Of a stretch of 40,295 nt of DNA, positions 20,101-29,336 are shown piece after piece; positions within the stretch are counted from its first letter, which is position 1; each line of letters starts with the position of its first letter. Origin of the DNA: Beroe ovata (Eukaryota > Ctenophora > Nuda > Beroida > Beroidae); assembly GCA_946803715.1 (NCBI GenBank), contig CAMPET010000041.1, positions 234,312-274,606 on the forward strand, read 5' to 3'. Position numbers and translations under genes: made by a program. Below the pieces are notes generated by a model. That model was not told the DNA's origin, did no database searches, and saw nothing but the letters and a program-made list of their open reading frames with translations.

Positions 20101-21150
20101 TATCTGAGAATGTCAGTTGGGTGCAGGATATCGTTTTCCATATTCCCATAGTTTGAGTGCGGAACATGGAAATTGGACGTGATGTCTAGGACACTCTTCA
20201 TCTGGCTGTTGTGTCCTGGTCCCAGTAATCCTAGAAACAGGAACATTATAGCTTGCGAGGATGTTCTGCCGTTCTGGTGATTAAAACTTTGATTTGATTT
20301 GATTTGATAATTCAGGGAGCCGCCACACATGCCACCTTTTTCCCCCTCCCCCTCGGGCTGATGACGTCATATACGTGACGGCTCTCCGGGTTATAATAAT
20401 GAATTTACAATTGACCATTGATCAGTTTACCTGCCACTGGAAGAAGCGTTCTGTTCGGACAAGAGCTATCAGAAATTTGATGGGGACTGGAATCACCAGG
20501 GGTTTTGACTGAGCTAGTGTTGGGGGCACCCTCCACCTGATCCGGCAACTGCTGTCCCACGAGTCTGCTCATTATCCTTCGGGATCCTATAACGGGGCTA
20601 CTGCATGAGTCCAAGACTTCACCCACCCATCTTACTGCGTCTCTGGGAGGAGAGAGTGTAGTGTGAGGACTTTCAATTTTAATCGAGTTTTATTTGATGG
20701 AATTTAGAAAACTCGCTTTTCATGTTTGGATAGCATATTAGATTGCGTATGCGGTATGATGAGATATTTTCTCTCCAATCACTTACTCTGCTTCCTGATT
20801 GATGATATCTCTACTTACTCATTACTGTCCTGTGCTGAAGTCTCGTTGTTGATTTGAGAGATGCAGTCTGTAAAGATGTCGCTGTATACCCGGCCAAATG
20901 TCCGCTCTGTCTCGCAGTCAGTCCCGTATGTCAGATCGAAGACGCCGAGTAAAACTCTTTCCTAGAACCGAATTGATGTGTTTCTTGTTATGAAAAAGAT
21001 TGTCTACTTTTCATTTGACGACCACTGTGTTTCAATCAGTACTACAGATGATGAAAGATGCCGATTACTTTTGATCCAGATACCCACCTGTATGGCAAAG
21101 GACGTCCAGAAGTTGATAAAAAGGAGACATATTGAGAGAAACATCCTCAT
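14194..21150 (-). CDS. mGluR-like class C G-protein-coupled receptor
   Basis: Predicted 951-aa plasma-membrane receptor. Exons in transcript order: 21150-21088, 20961-20819, 20642-20431, 20230-20086, 18624-18476, 18357-17903, 17743-17505, 17378-17299, 17147-17074, 16918-16812, 16602-16460, 15685-15638, 15501-15288, 15172-15019, 14934-14840 and 14728-14194; phases all agree. Exon 1 is a signal peptide (about 1-21). Exons 2-7 form a Venus-flytrap module (LLGVFDLTYG, a GLLGPG loop, a conserved DSC). Exons 8-10 form an NCD3G linker of nine cysteines (PSVCFKACQTG, SSCYHCKNC, CETCP). Exons 11-16 give seven TM helices with the class C signatures TPIVRASNRELCYV, LCKLQ and KLYIIFFKPEQN, then a tail of about 135 residues rich in Ser, Arg and Lys. 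The Ser/Thr motif that contacts the glutamate alpha-amino and carboxyl groups in mGluRs is not conserved (HSNYGN at that place), so the ligand is probably not glutamate. Exon 4 uses donor AA|GTTAGT, chosen on phase. Intron 4 hosts the opposite-strand GPCR; intron 11 hosts a long palindrome. Confidence 0.92.
15781..16166. repeat. Perfect 156-bp inverted repeat in a GPCR intron
   Basis: Left arm 15833-15988 and right arm 16000-16155 are perfect reverse complements, separated by an 11-nt spacer. The whole would fold into a 156-bp uninterrupted hairpin. A 12-bp direct repeat, TTTGGCAGTAAC, lies at 15781-15792 and 16155-16166, resembling a target-site duplication although it abuts only the right arm. 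The structure lies in intron 11 of the class C receptor and carries no ORF. It could be a foldback element, a hairpin-RNA source, or an amplification/assembly palindrome. Confidence 0.97.
18657..18692. repeat. (GT)n/G-rich microsatellite
   Basis: Short GT tract interrupted by GGGGGG, inside intron 4 of the class C receptor between its exon 5 and the nested GPCR. Confidence 0.8.
18747..19868 (+). CDS. Class A (rhodopsin-like) GPCR, intronless, nested
   Basis: 373-aa seven-transmembrane receptor of unknown ligand, transcribed from inside intron 4 of the opposite-strand class C receptor. Visible class A marks: TM1 GNG (Asn49), TM2 LAVSD (Asp80), TM3 Cys107 with extracellular-loop-2 Cys188 for the conserved disulfide, TM4 Trp161, TM6 SWMP (Trp257, Pro259) and TM7 NPALY (294-298). 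The DRY motif at the end of TM3 is replaced by VKV (131-133), so Arg3.50 is Lys. N-glycosylation sequons at Asn11 and Asn193. The C-tail (about 312-373) is rich in Ser, Thr and Pro. One uninterrupted ORF of normal length and no introns suggest retroposition or an intronless GPCR family. A second Met at residue 18 is an alternative start. It is visibly more GC-rich than the flanks. Family certain, subfamily not assigned. Confidence 0.93.
   Translation: MSIPIRCNPSNRTALDSMTDLYDSLYSLPDRVLLAVWCLFCLITGIIGNGLTIFSSVLISPRNGMDRFTATILRNLAVSDLLYIFTRVLPSFISHVAGGWVLGDVTCYVEGLVFLPPVIISMFLVLALSCVKVILCLFPYLGSSDVLTSAWFRRSLVGFIWLQGALPVVMAAITRQEVTVNQEIETICEMSVNRTSPIGYGINVVLNIQMWVPTLCVIPCNIALWCVARRYKQTHNVTNNRAVTTVLAISLLFMVSWMPHIIEQAWRVFDTTPHIPLWFNKAHINFYFVSVIGNPALYALINVRVRNAITAKLRKIFSISPKVGHGKRNSAGPQERTAPLGETPSDPKSATQSTPALLQSGDGHSFGEMASDI
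20291..20312. repeat. TTTGA tandem repeat
   Basis: About four copies of a 5-bp TTTGA unit inside an intron of the class C receptor. Confidence 0.7.
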
Positions 21151-21515
21151 ATGTGAGCTAGAAAAGGAATAAATCAGCTTAACGGAATTCGTCATTCAGT
21201 GTGGTGAATATAAAGCAAAGCCAGTAGCTAAGTAAGGTTGATAAAACTGCATAGGGAATTGAAAAGAGTTGATAAAGCTCGTCATCAGCTTTTACCACTA
21301 CATCGGGAAAATCAAATAACAAACATTGAAATGAGTTATGATTCGCCCCCATCGGTATGATAGCTAGCTCCAATATTTCACTTTAACATCACGGCTATCA
21401 AATTACAGCTGTTGAATTACCTTCTGTGAACCATTCGTCAAAAACTGCAAATAAAAAGGGAAAAGGAGAAATATGATGCTGATTGCTGTAAACTGAGATC
21501 GAAAATGTTCAGTTT

Positions 21516-21589
21516 TGGCCACGCTGGGGCTCGAACCCAGGACATTCGCGTTATTAGCACGACGCTCTAACCGACTGAGCTACACGGCC
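21516..21589 (-). tRNA. tRNA-Ile (anticodon AAT)
   Basis: 74-nt complete cloverleaf on the minus strand. The 7-bp acceptor stem pairs GGCCGTG with CGTGGCC, followed by discriminator A. D-arm AGCTCAGTCGGTTAGAGC carries the A box. The anticodon loop is CTAATAA, giving anticodon AAT. The T-arm CTGGG/CCCAG encloses TTCGAGC (B box). No intron. The match to eukaryotic cytosolic tRNA-Ile is strong. It lies 366 bp upstream of the class C receptor start. The downstream minus-strand flank, where a Pol III T-run would be sought, begins at 21515. Confidence 0.97.
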
Positions 21590-24134
21590 ATGCTATGATT
21601 GTAAATTCAGTAATATATAAACTTTTATGTTGATGGAGAGTGGAGAATCAAGTATTGATGAACGTTGAACATATTATAGGTATGTAAGTGAACGATGTTT
21701 TTCGCTTTAAGTCAAAACAGTTGTCAAATCATTTCAATAGAATATTTGGATACATTGACATTAGAAAGCATATGATCCTCGAATTAACCTCCTAGCCAGT
21801 AGCCATCCAAAGAACAAAGCTATAACAAAAAACATTGGAGAGAAGGGAAATTTTCCACAGCAATGTGTAAAAATGGAGCAGAAGCAGGAAACGGAAACAA
21901 CAAAAGTGGGTGACGCAAAATCAGACAGGTAGAGTGAAAAAATGCATACATATTAGAAACAGGATACCTGCTGACATGGCTGATATAGTGTACAATGATG
22001 GCAATTAACTTCAGACTTTCCGGCAAGCCCATAACTAGTTAAAAATCACTTCACATGAACAGAGGAATGTTGACAATGTATTAGAACTGGAGTCATAGCC
22101 TGTCATGCAGCTTCGTATTTTGCTAAAAATGTCAAGATATCGTACCTACCTTGGTCGACCAGCATAGATTGGTAGATTCACTGTACATTTCATGAACCCA
22201 TACCATTCAATACAATAATGTATTGTGCCCTGATCACGTGACCAATTGACTATGTACATTGCACATTATGCATTGTGCACGTAGTATGCATAAGCTGGCA
22301 GTCTGTAACTACCAACATGTTATTGAGCGTTTGTGGTGTGCAGCTATTGGGAATGGCACTGAAAACCAACACTATTGTCCAATGTCTGTACTGTCGTAGG
22401 TAGGTACCGCGTATAATATAATAGCTATGCCCAACTAAAGTTGGAGAATTATCCTGTTGAATAAGAATACCCACAGCACCAAGATATTGTTCATTCTATG
22501 AATAGGAAACTTTTATAATGGGAAACAAGATGGGAAACTAGATGGGATACAAAGATGGGAAACTAGATGGGAAACAAAAATGGGAAAGGACTGTCATAGG
22601 TAGCTGGGGAGTGACGATGCATTAAAGGGAGCCGTATTTACTGTTAATGTGAACATTGACACAGTTACTCAAGTCTCGTAAACAGCATTTAGCAATATAT
22701 ATCTACCTGATCAGCATATCAGAAACAAATGAATCGTACCTACTGGTCTAATTTGCTATTTTACATAAATGCTGTCTACTTATGACACACATATTGTCAG
22801 ACAGGCATATTCTAAGTGGGTAATTGTTTTACCCCGCCAGTAANTTAGCACGACGCTCTAACCGACTGAGCTACACGGCCATGCTATGATTGTAAATTCA
22901 GTAATATATAAACTTTTATGTTGATGGAGAGTGGAGAATCAAGTATTGATGAACGTTGAACATATTATAGGTATGTAAGTGAACGATGTTTTTCGCTTTA
23001 AGTCAAAACAGTTGTCAAATCATTTCAATAGAATATTTGGATACATTGACATTAGAAAGCATATGATCCTCGAATTAACCTCCTAGCCAGTAGCCATCCA
23101 AAGAACAAAGCTATAACAAAAAACATTGGAGAGAAGGGAAATTTTCCACAGCAATGTGTAAAAATGGAGCAGAAGCAGGAAACGGAAACAACAAAAGTGG
23201 GTGACGCAAAATCAGACAGGTAGAGTGAAAAAATGCATACATATTAGAAACAGGATACCTGCTGACATGGCTGATATAGTGTACAATGATGGCAATTAAC
23301 TTCAGACTTTCCGGCAAGCCCATAACTAGTTAAAAATCACTTCACATGAACAGAGGAATGTTGACAATGTATTAGAACTGGAGTCATAGCCTGTCATGCA
23401 GCTTCGTATTTTGCTAAAAATGTCAAGATATCGTACCTACCTTGGTCGACCAGCATAGATTGGTAGATTCACTGTACATTTCATGAACCCATACCATTCA
23501 ATACAATAATGTATTGTGCCCTGATCACGTGACCAATTGACTATGTACATTGCACATTATGCATTGTGCACGTAGTATGCATAAGCTGGCAGTCTGTAAC
23601 TACCAACATGTTATTGAGCGTTTGTGGTGTGCAGCTATTGGGAATGGCACTGAAAACCAACACTATTGTCCAATGTCTGTACTGTCGTAGGTAGGTACCG
23701 CGTATAATATAATAGCTATGCCCAACTAAAGTTGGAGAATTATCCTGTTGAATAAGAATACCCACAGCACCAAGATATTGTTCATTCTATGAATAGGAAA
23801 CTTTTATAATGGGAAACAAGATGGGAAACTAGATGGGATACAAAGATGGGAAACTAGATGGGAAACAAAAATGGGAAAGGACTGTCATAGGTAGCTGGGG
23901 AGTGACGATGCATTAAAGGGAGCCGTATTTACTGTTAATGTGAACATTGACACAGTTACTCAAGTCTCGTAAACAGCATTTAGCAATATATATCTACCTG
24001 ATCAGCATATCAGAAACAAATGAATCGTACCTACTGGTCTAATTTGCTATTTTACATAAATGCTGTCTACTTATGACACACATATTGTCAGACAGGCATA
24101 TTCTAAGTGGGTAATTGATTTACCCCGCCAGTAA
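21554..24134. repeat. 1,290-bp direct duplication split by one N (probable assembly artefact)
   Basis: 21554-22843 and 22845-24134 are nearly identical; the one mismatch I noticed is TTGTTTTACC versus TTGATTTACC near the end. A single N at 22844 separates them. Copy 2 begins in the middle of the tRNA-Ile gene. An N join plus near-identity points to two overlapping contigs or haplotypes left unmerged rather than a true tandem duplication. The unit includes a degenerate 12-bp ATGGGAAACTAG repeat (22519-22588 and 23810-23879) and a CACGTG. Identical minus-strand ORFs of 70 and 74 codons in each copy show no family. Confidence 0.95.
22845..22880 (-). pseudogene. Truncated duplicate of tRNA-Ile(AAT)
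   Basis: 36 nt identical to the 5' part of the complete tRNA at 21516-21589, cut by the N at 22844. It lacks part of the anticodon arm, the variable loop, T-arm and 3' acceptor strand. It is best read as the edge of the assembly duplication, not a real second gene. Confidence 0.9.
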
Positions 24135-25235
24135 TATTCATCACTGACAGCTCGGGTGCCGAAATTGACAGGTTCGTGTTAAATCAGTTGGCTACCACTT
24201 ACCAGTTATCGATAGACTGCTAATGAAATTACTATCATATAATGAGTTAACTTTAATTAGGCATGTTATTTATGTTCACAGAGTGAACTGATTCTATAAT
24301 AGAAGTGGACATGAAATAGTGGACTTCGGACAGACTTCACATGGCAAGCAACTAGAGAACGAGAAGAATGAAGGAATGTTGATGGGATTTGAGATAACCT
24401 AGTAGATATGATGAACTGAGTCACGTGTATAATAGTTATCATGAGCAATTATCAACTGAGAAGAACTATCAACTAGTCGTAATACGAACAATGACTAGGT
24501 AGGTTCAGACAACACTATAGTTCAAACAACACGAGTGCTGCAACCCCGCCCACCTATAGCAGGTTCAGGTTGCCGCTGCCATGAGGATACGGGTACAAAA
24601 CACCGAACGTTTTGCGCGCAAACAACGCCGCATAATGTGTTGCGGGCAAACAACGCCGCAAAATGTTGATGCGTTCATACTGTTTGTGTTTATACTGCAA
24701 TGTATGCGTCTGAACTGCAATGTATGCGTCGGAGCTGGCTGACAAATGACCAATAACCATTGTTAAAACTCTGGTAATGCTGTACCATTGTGTCTCATGG
24801 TGATATATAGTCATATGGAAGAAGCCGTATGTGACTAAAAACCTGAACAACGACACACACAGACAAGCACTATGATCATCATCCTGGCCAGACAATACAG
24901 ATATACGCGATATGTATCAGCCATATTGATCATGTAGTGATATGTTTGATATGTTATGGTAAAAACAGTTCCTGGTGGCTATAGGTAGGATGTGTGAAAA
25001 TGAGTGTAGGTGGGGTGCGTGAAAATCGTAGGACGGAGCTTCACAGCACGCTTGAGAGATTATCAAACTGCAGACAAGTATTACTACTACTAAGTATTTG
25101 ATGGAAAATATCACAATCCCAGCGTGGATTATTACTGCACGGATTCGAGCATGTCTGTCAAAACACCTCGGAAAAGAGGTAAAGAGGTGGCATTATAATG
25201 ATAGCCGGCGCGCCGCTCTCTCGATGCTACAAAAT
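24135..25235. other. Intergenic with short tandem repeats
   Basis: No supported gene. At 24613-24668 there are two 28-bp units (GCAAACAACGCCGC core), and at 24694-24733 two 20-bp units (ACTGCAATGTATGCGTC core). Minus-strand ORFs across this area follow the repeats and show no family. Confidence 0.5.
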
Positions 25236-25237
25236 CA

Positions 25238-25390
25238 CGCGTGTTTGTGCGTGTGTCTGTAAGTGTGTGTGTGTGTGTGCGTGTGCGTGTGTGTTTGCGT
25301 GAGCGTATGTGTGCGTGTGTGCGTGTTTGTACGTATGTGTGCGTGTTTGTGTGTGTCTGTGTGTCTGTAAGTGTGTCTGTGTTCGTGGGG
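25238..25390. repeat. (GT)n microsatellite
   Basis: About 150 bp of interrupted GT/TGCG/TCTG repeats. The overlapping His/Thr-rich minus-strand ORF is an artefact. Confidence 0.95.
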
Positions 25391-25696
25391 TACTTGTAAT
25401 CCTGTACGAATATGGATTAACATTGAAACTTGGATCAAAGATTCAGAACTGAACAGAATATCTTTGAACGATGTTGTCTGCATGAGATAACAAAAATGAA
25501 GCGGGGTTATGATAAATCATAAACCGACTGCAGCATCGATGATCAGATGAATTATGAATATATTTGTCGAGACATAATGCTCTGGCAGCGCTAACAATAG
25601 ACCATTAGTCAGCGTTTTATTCCCGTGACTGTCGCCAAAATATACATATCATTGCAGCAGTAGCAAGTAAACTGATTGTAATGTGGATCTCGTGTA

Positions 25697-25932
25697 NNNN
25701 NNNNNNNNNNNNNNNNNNNNNNNNNNNNNNNNNNNNNNNNNNNNNNNNNNNNNNNNNNNNNNNNNNNNNNNNNNNNNNNNNNNNNNNNNNNNNNNNNNNN
25801 NNNNNNNNNNNNNNNNNNNNNNNNNNNNNNNNNNNNNNNNNNNNNNNNNNNNNNNNNNNNNNNNNNNNNNNNNNNNNNNNNNNNNNNNNNNNNNNNNNNN
25901 NNNNNNNNNNNNNNNNNNNNNNNNNNNNNNNN
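25697..25932. other. Assembly gap (236 N)
   Basis: Run of unknown bases. ORFs reported across it are meaningless. Its right edge abuts a G-rich repeat. Confidence 1.
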
Positions 25933-26032
25933 GGGAGAGAGTGGGACAGCGAATTGGGGAGATTGGGGGAGAGTTGGGGAGATTGGGGGAGAGAGTGGGG
26001 GGGAGAGTTGGGGAGAGTGGGGGAGAGAAGGA
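25933..26032. repeat. G-rich GGGGAGAGTT tandem repeat, G-quadruplex-prone
   Basis: Units such as TTGGGGAGATTGGGGGAGAG repeat about six times, with many runs of four or more G within 5-7 nt of one another. This meets the usual G-quadruplex pattern on the plus strand. It probably continues into the adjacent gap. Confidence 0.85.
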
Positions 26033-26039
26033 GCGTGAA

Positions 26040-29020
26040 TTATGGTGGCAGTGACATCTTGTGAACAATTATAATAGTAGCACAATAAACAACTGGGGAA
26101 ACTCAGCGAATCAATAGATCTTAATACGCACAAACAAGGGTACGACAACGCCCTTATAACAAATGCTGATACCATGGAAGTAACTGTCTTTCTTGATATC
26201 GTATGATATATCATGTCGATAAAAGTGAAGAGTGTTTATAAGGCGATTTGATTACAAGACCGGGTATCTAAACACGGATATCGACGTCACGTACAGAATG
26301 AAGATACAAAATATGATTAACAATGCAGTCTCGCGCATGTGCAGCTACTACAAGATGTGATAAAATCCGAATGTCATTTCTCAGAGTCTCAACTTGTCAT
26401 CACAGTCCGGAATTGAAAGATTGTCCGTCCTTCACAAATGCATGAAAACTCGTGTTTCTAATCCACGTGAAGCATGAATCACACTTTACTTTATTAACAA
26501 ACAACGTTTGATGAACCGTAGTAAAAACAGCAAATGTCAAGAAATGTAAAAACAGAAAATGTAAAGCCGTGCCTTGAAAATGTGACACAATCTCTCTGTA
26601 CAAACGTAGGTATGAGAGCCTACTGTTTCGAGGTGCCGTATACTCTAGTGTAACCTAATTATGTGACCTAATTAGATATGTAAAGGAGCTACCTCATCGA
26701 AGCCAGGGTCAGAGGGAATAACTGAGGAATTCGATTTGACTCCTCACTTTATTAAGTACAAATAAAAAGCCAGGTGGAACAGATGCTTCCTCTCGGAAGA
26801 ACGTCCCGCGCCATGTTTTTGGGACATGAAAGATATCAAAAACTCGAGCAAACTATAAAAGAAGTAATCCTACATATCCCATCATTATGCTGGGATTGGG
26901 ATAAGAGAGGGGAGGAAAGGACGAAGAGGAACGGAAAAGTATTGAGCATCTAGAGTTGAGTTTCTCGTCATATGATCATCACAGGTACACAATATGTAGG
27001 TGCACAAATATGAGTAAATGGAGGTATAATGAGCACTCATTTTATTTCAACTTATCACAAATTTCTCTGAACTGTGACGAACATGTTGCGATGGTAACGG
27101 CATGGTTAACGTTTCCAATGTGAAAATGTGAGAAGATATTGAATGTAGGGGTGGCAACGACTTGCACATTGAAAACACGTATTCATGAGAGAGAACAGAA
27201 GTTTCAAGTTCGCAAAAACGTCATAAACAAGCGGCGTAAGGTGGTTATTGAGGCGGAGAACTTACACTTTTTAGCAGTAACGTTGCAGTATGTTTAGCGG
27301 CATTGCCATACCTACAACGTAGTAATCTATAGTACAGTTTATATATGCTACTACTGCACTGCCCACAACGCAACACCTCTACGGCTTCAAGACAGAAGAG
27401 AGAAAAAGAGTTGTGATAACATGATATAACAAATGTGTGTGTGAGAAAAAACCTGGTTGGTTGTAGTATATAGGCGTGATAGTGGTCGTGCAAATTTACC
27501 AAGGCATGCTCTATACTATAGCTGTGAATGCTTGCGCACTCTACTGTAATTTCAGTAGTCTGACAGTCTGGCAATAAAATGAGAAGCTGGAAAGTGCTAT
27601 TACAAAACTCTTGATATTGTAGACAGCACATTATGTAAAGTGACTCACGTCATTACTATATAGTCCGTCTGCTCAATAGCTAACACACAAAACTAGGCTT
27701 TTGTCTCATCGGTATATTGGTGTTTAACTGAACGAACTTCCGGTATCGGTCAGTAATCGCTGTCAGGGTTGAAGAATAGAAATATGCGGGGAATCTTGAG
27801 ATATTCAAGTGTGCATTTTAGTCTGTGACCTGTGTCCTTCAAGAGCAATTGCTGTTCATGTCCCTGGTGTGTTATTACGTCGCAGTGACAATTCAAACTG
27901 TTCCGAAATACTGTTCTGTAATTTGGATCCAATGTTTGTTTCATCTCTCACATTCGTGTACAATTAGAAGGATTCGTATACTGACCGATTTTGGAGGCGG
28001 CGTTCCTCTGGAAATTGTGCCACACATTGTCGCACTTAGAAATCTGTCACGCGCGGAGACATTTACTTGTATACAGCATGCCGCGCGGCGCACACGCGCG
28101 TTGATATTATATTGCGAATGTTTGGGAAATTTACTTTTTTAACAACCTCAAGACCAGAGACAGTGATATACGTCTGTTGTCAATCAACACATACGCGATG
28201 ATTCGATATGAGTTCAAGATCAATTTTAATTGACAATTGATAACAAGGAGGTTTGTTTGAAGTATTTGTGTTGTTGAATGTTACTCTACAACAGCACATT
28301 TCACAGTGATACTGATAGACCTATGTACATGAGAACTGTATTAGCTGCTGACATAATAACCCAAACACGATGGAAAAGAATACAAATTTCATTCTACTTC
28401 ATAGATCGGACAAGTGATCTTGACTCCTCAAACCACTCTCTTCGTGCAAAATAACCACACAAAGTCATAATTGAGCCCTTTTTAATGAAGGTTATCATGA
28501 CGGCTTGGGCAAACTTTTCAAAGCTTTCCTGATAAAGAGAGTAAACGATATCTCAAAATGTCAAAATAAATGAAATAACAAAATGAAATATCTTGTGAAT
28601 CAAATAAAAATAGAAAGCATAAATCGCTGCCACATTTGATGAGTTATCTTAGCAACCACAGATTTCACCGTAGCAACCGTCGTCTCATAGCAACTCTACA
28701 TATGATGCAGAGTAGACGGCTGATATCTTACGACTTACAGTCGGACCATCTATATTTGGTTGAGATATTTTGGTTTGAATTTCCGTCTGGGAACAGGAGA
28801 GTAACTGCTACGATAACTCATCGAATTGATAAAACCTCTTGGAACACTGTATAAACAATCTGTTAGATGAGATTCTGCCCGAGAAAATGCGCCCAGAAAC
28901 AGGGAAAAATACACAATAACTGCTCCCGGTTTGTCTATATTTTACCCCCAAAATGAACTGTCTCTCAAAATTTTACATGAATCTGGGAGCACTTCAATAA
29001 ATTACGTCTGAGAATTTCAA
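26040..29020. other. Intergenic, no supported gene
   Basis: About 3 kb of AT-rich sequence. A 128-codon minus-strand ORF (27245-27631) and a 105-codon plus-strand ORF (27825-28142) show neither family motifs nor coding-like composition. A GC-palindromic island lies near 28048-28102 (GCCGCGCGGCGCACACGCGCG). CACGTG at 26464. Confidence 0.4.
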
Positions 29021-29026
29021 TGAAAA

Positions 29027-29032
29027 TTTATT
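29027..29032 (-). terminator. Candidate poly(A) signal for the LDLa/GAS1-like gene
   Basis: AATAAA on the minus strand about 300 bp downstream of the stop codon at 29337, in AT-rich sequence. Confidence 0.45.
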
Positions 29033-29336
29033 AAAAACACGCGAAAATAAGAGGGGGCCAATATATTCATACATATCATCATAAGGGAATATAACCAGCA
29101 ATCTACAACGTAATCTTCTGTCAAATATGGAATGCGAGTGGGGTCTGATTATACCGGTCACCTTCCTAGCATGACCAGCATTTTTATATCAACCTAGAAG
29201 TATGATAACGGCAGCTCTTTCTTGTATCATTCTCACGCGTGATGATTCCGTGATCTATCACGCACATAATATATTCGATCCACGTGTTGCCATGGGAACG
29301 TCACGCGCTATAATCCACGTGACATCACGTCACAAC

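Noticed and set aside
22845-22880. Second functional tRNA-Ile gene
   Set aside because: Lacks its 3' half and starts exactly at the N of the duplicated contig edge.
25609-26214. Long ORFs on both strands across 25.6-26.2 kb
   Set aside because: They consist mainly of unknown bases in the assembly gap plus a low-complexity repeat.
27245-27631. 128-codon minus-strand ORF
   Set aside because: Longest ORF in that interval, but no motif, no membrane or signal pattern I trust, and composition like the surrounding noncoding DNA.
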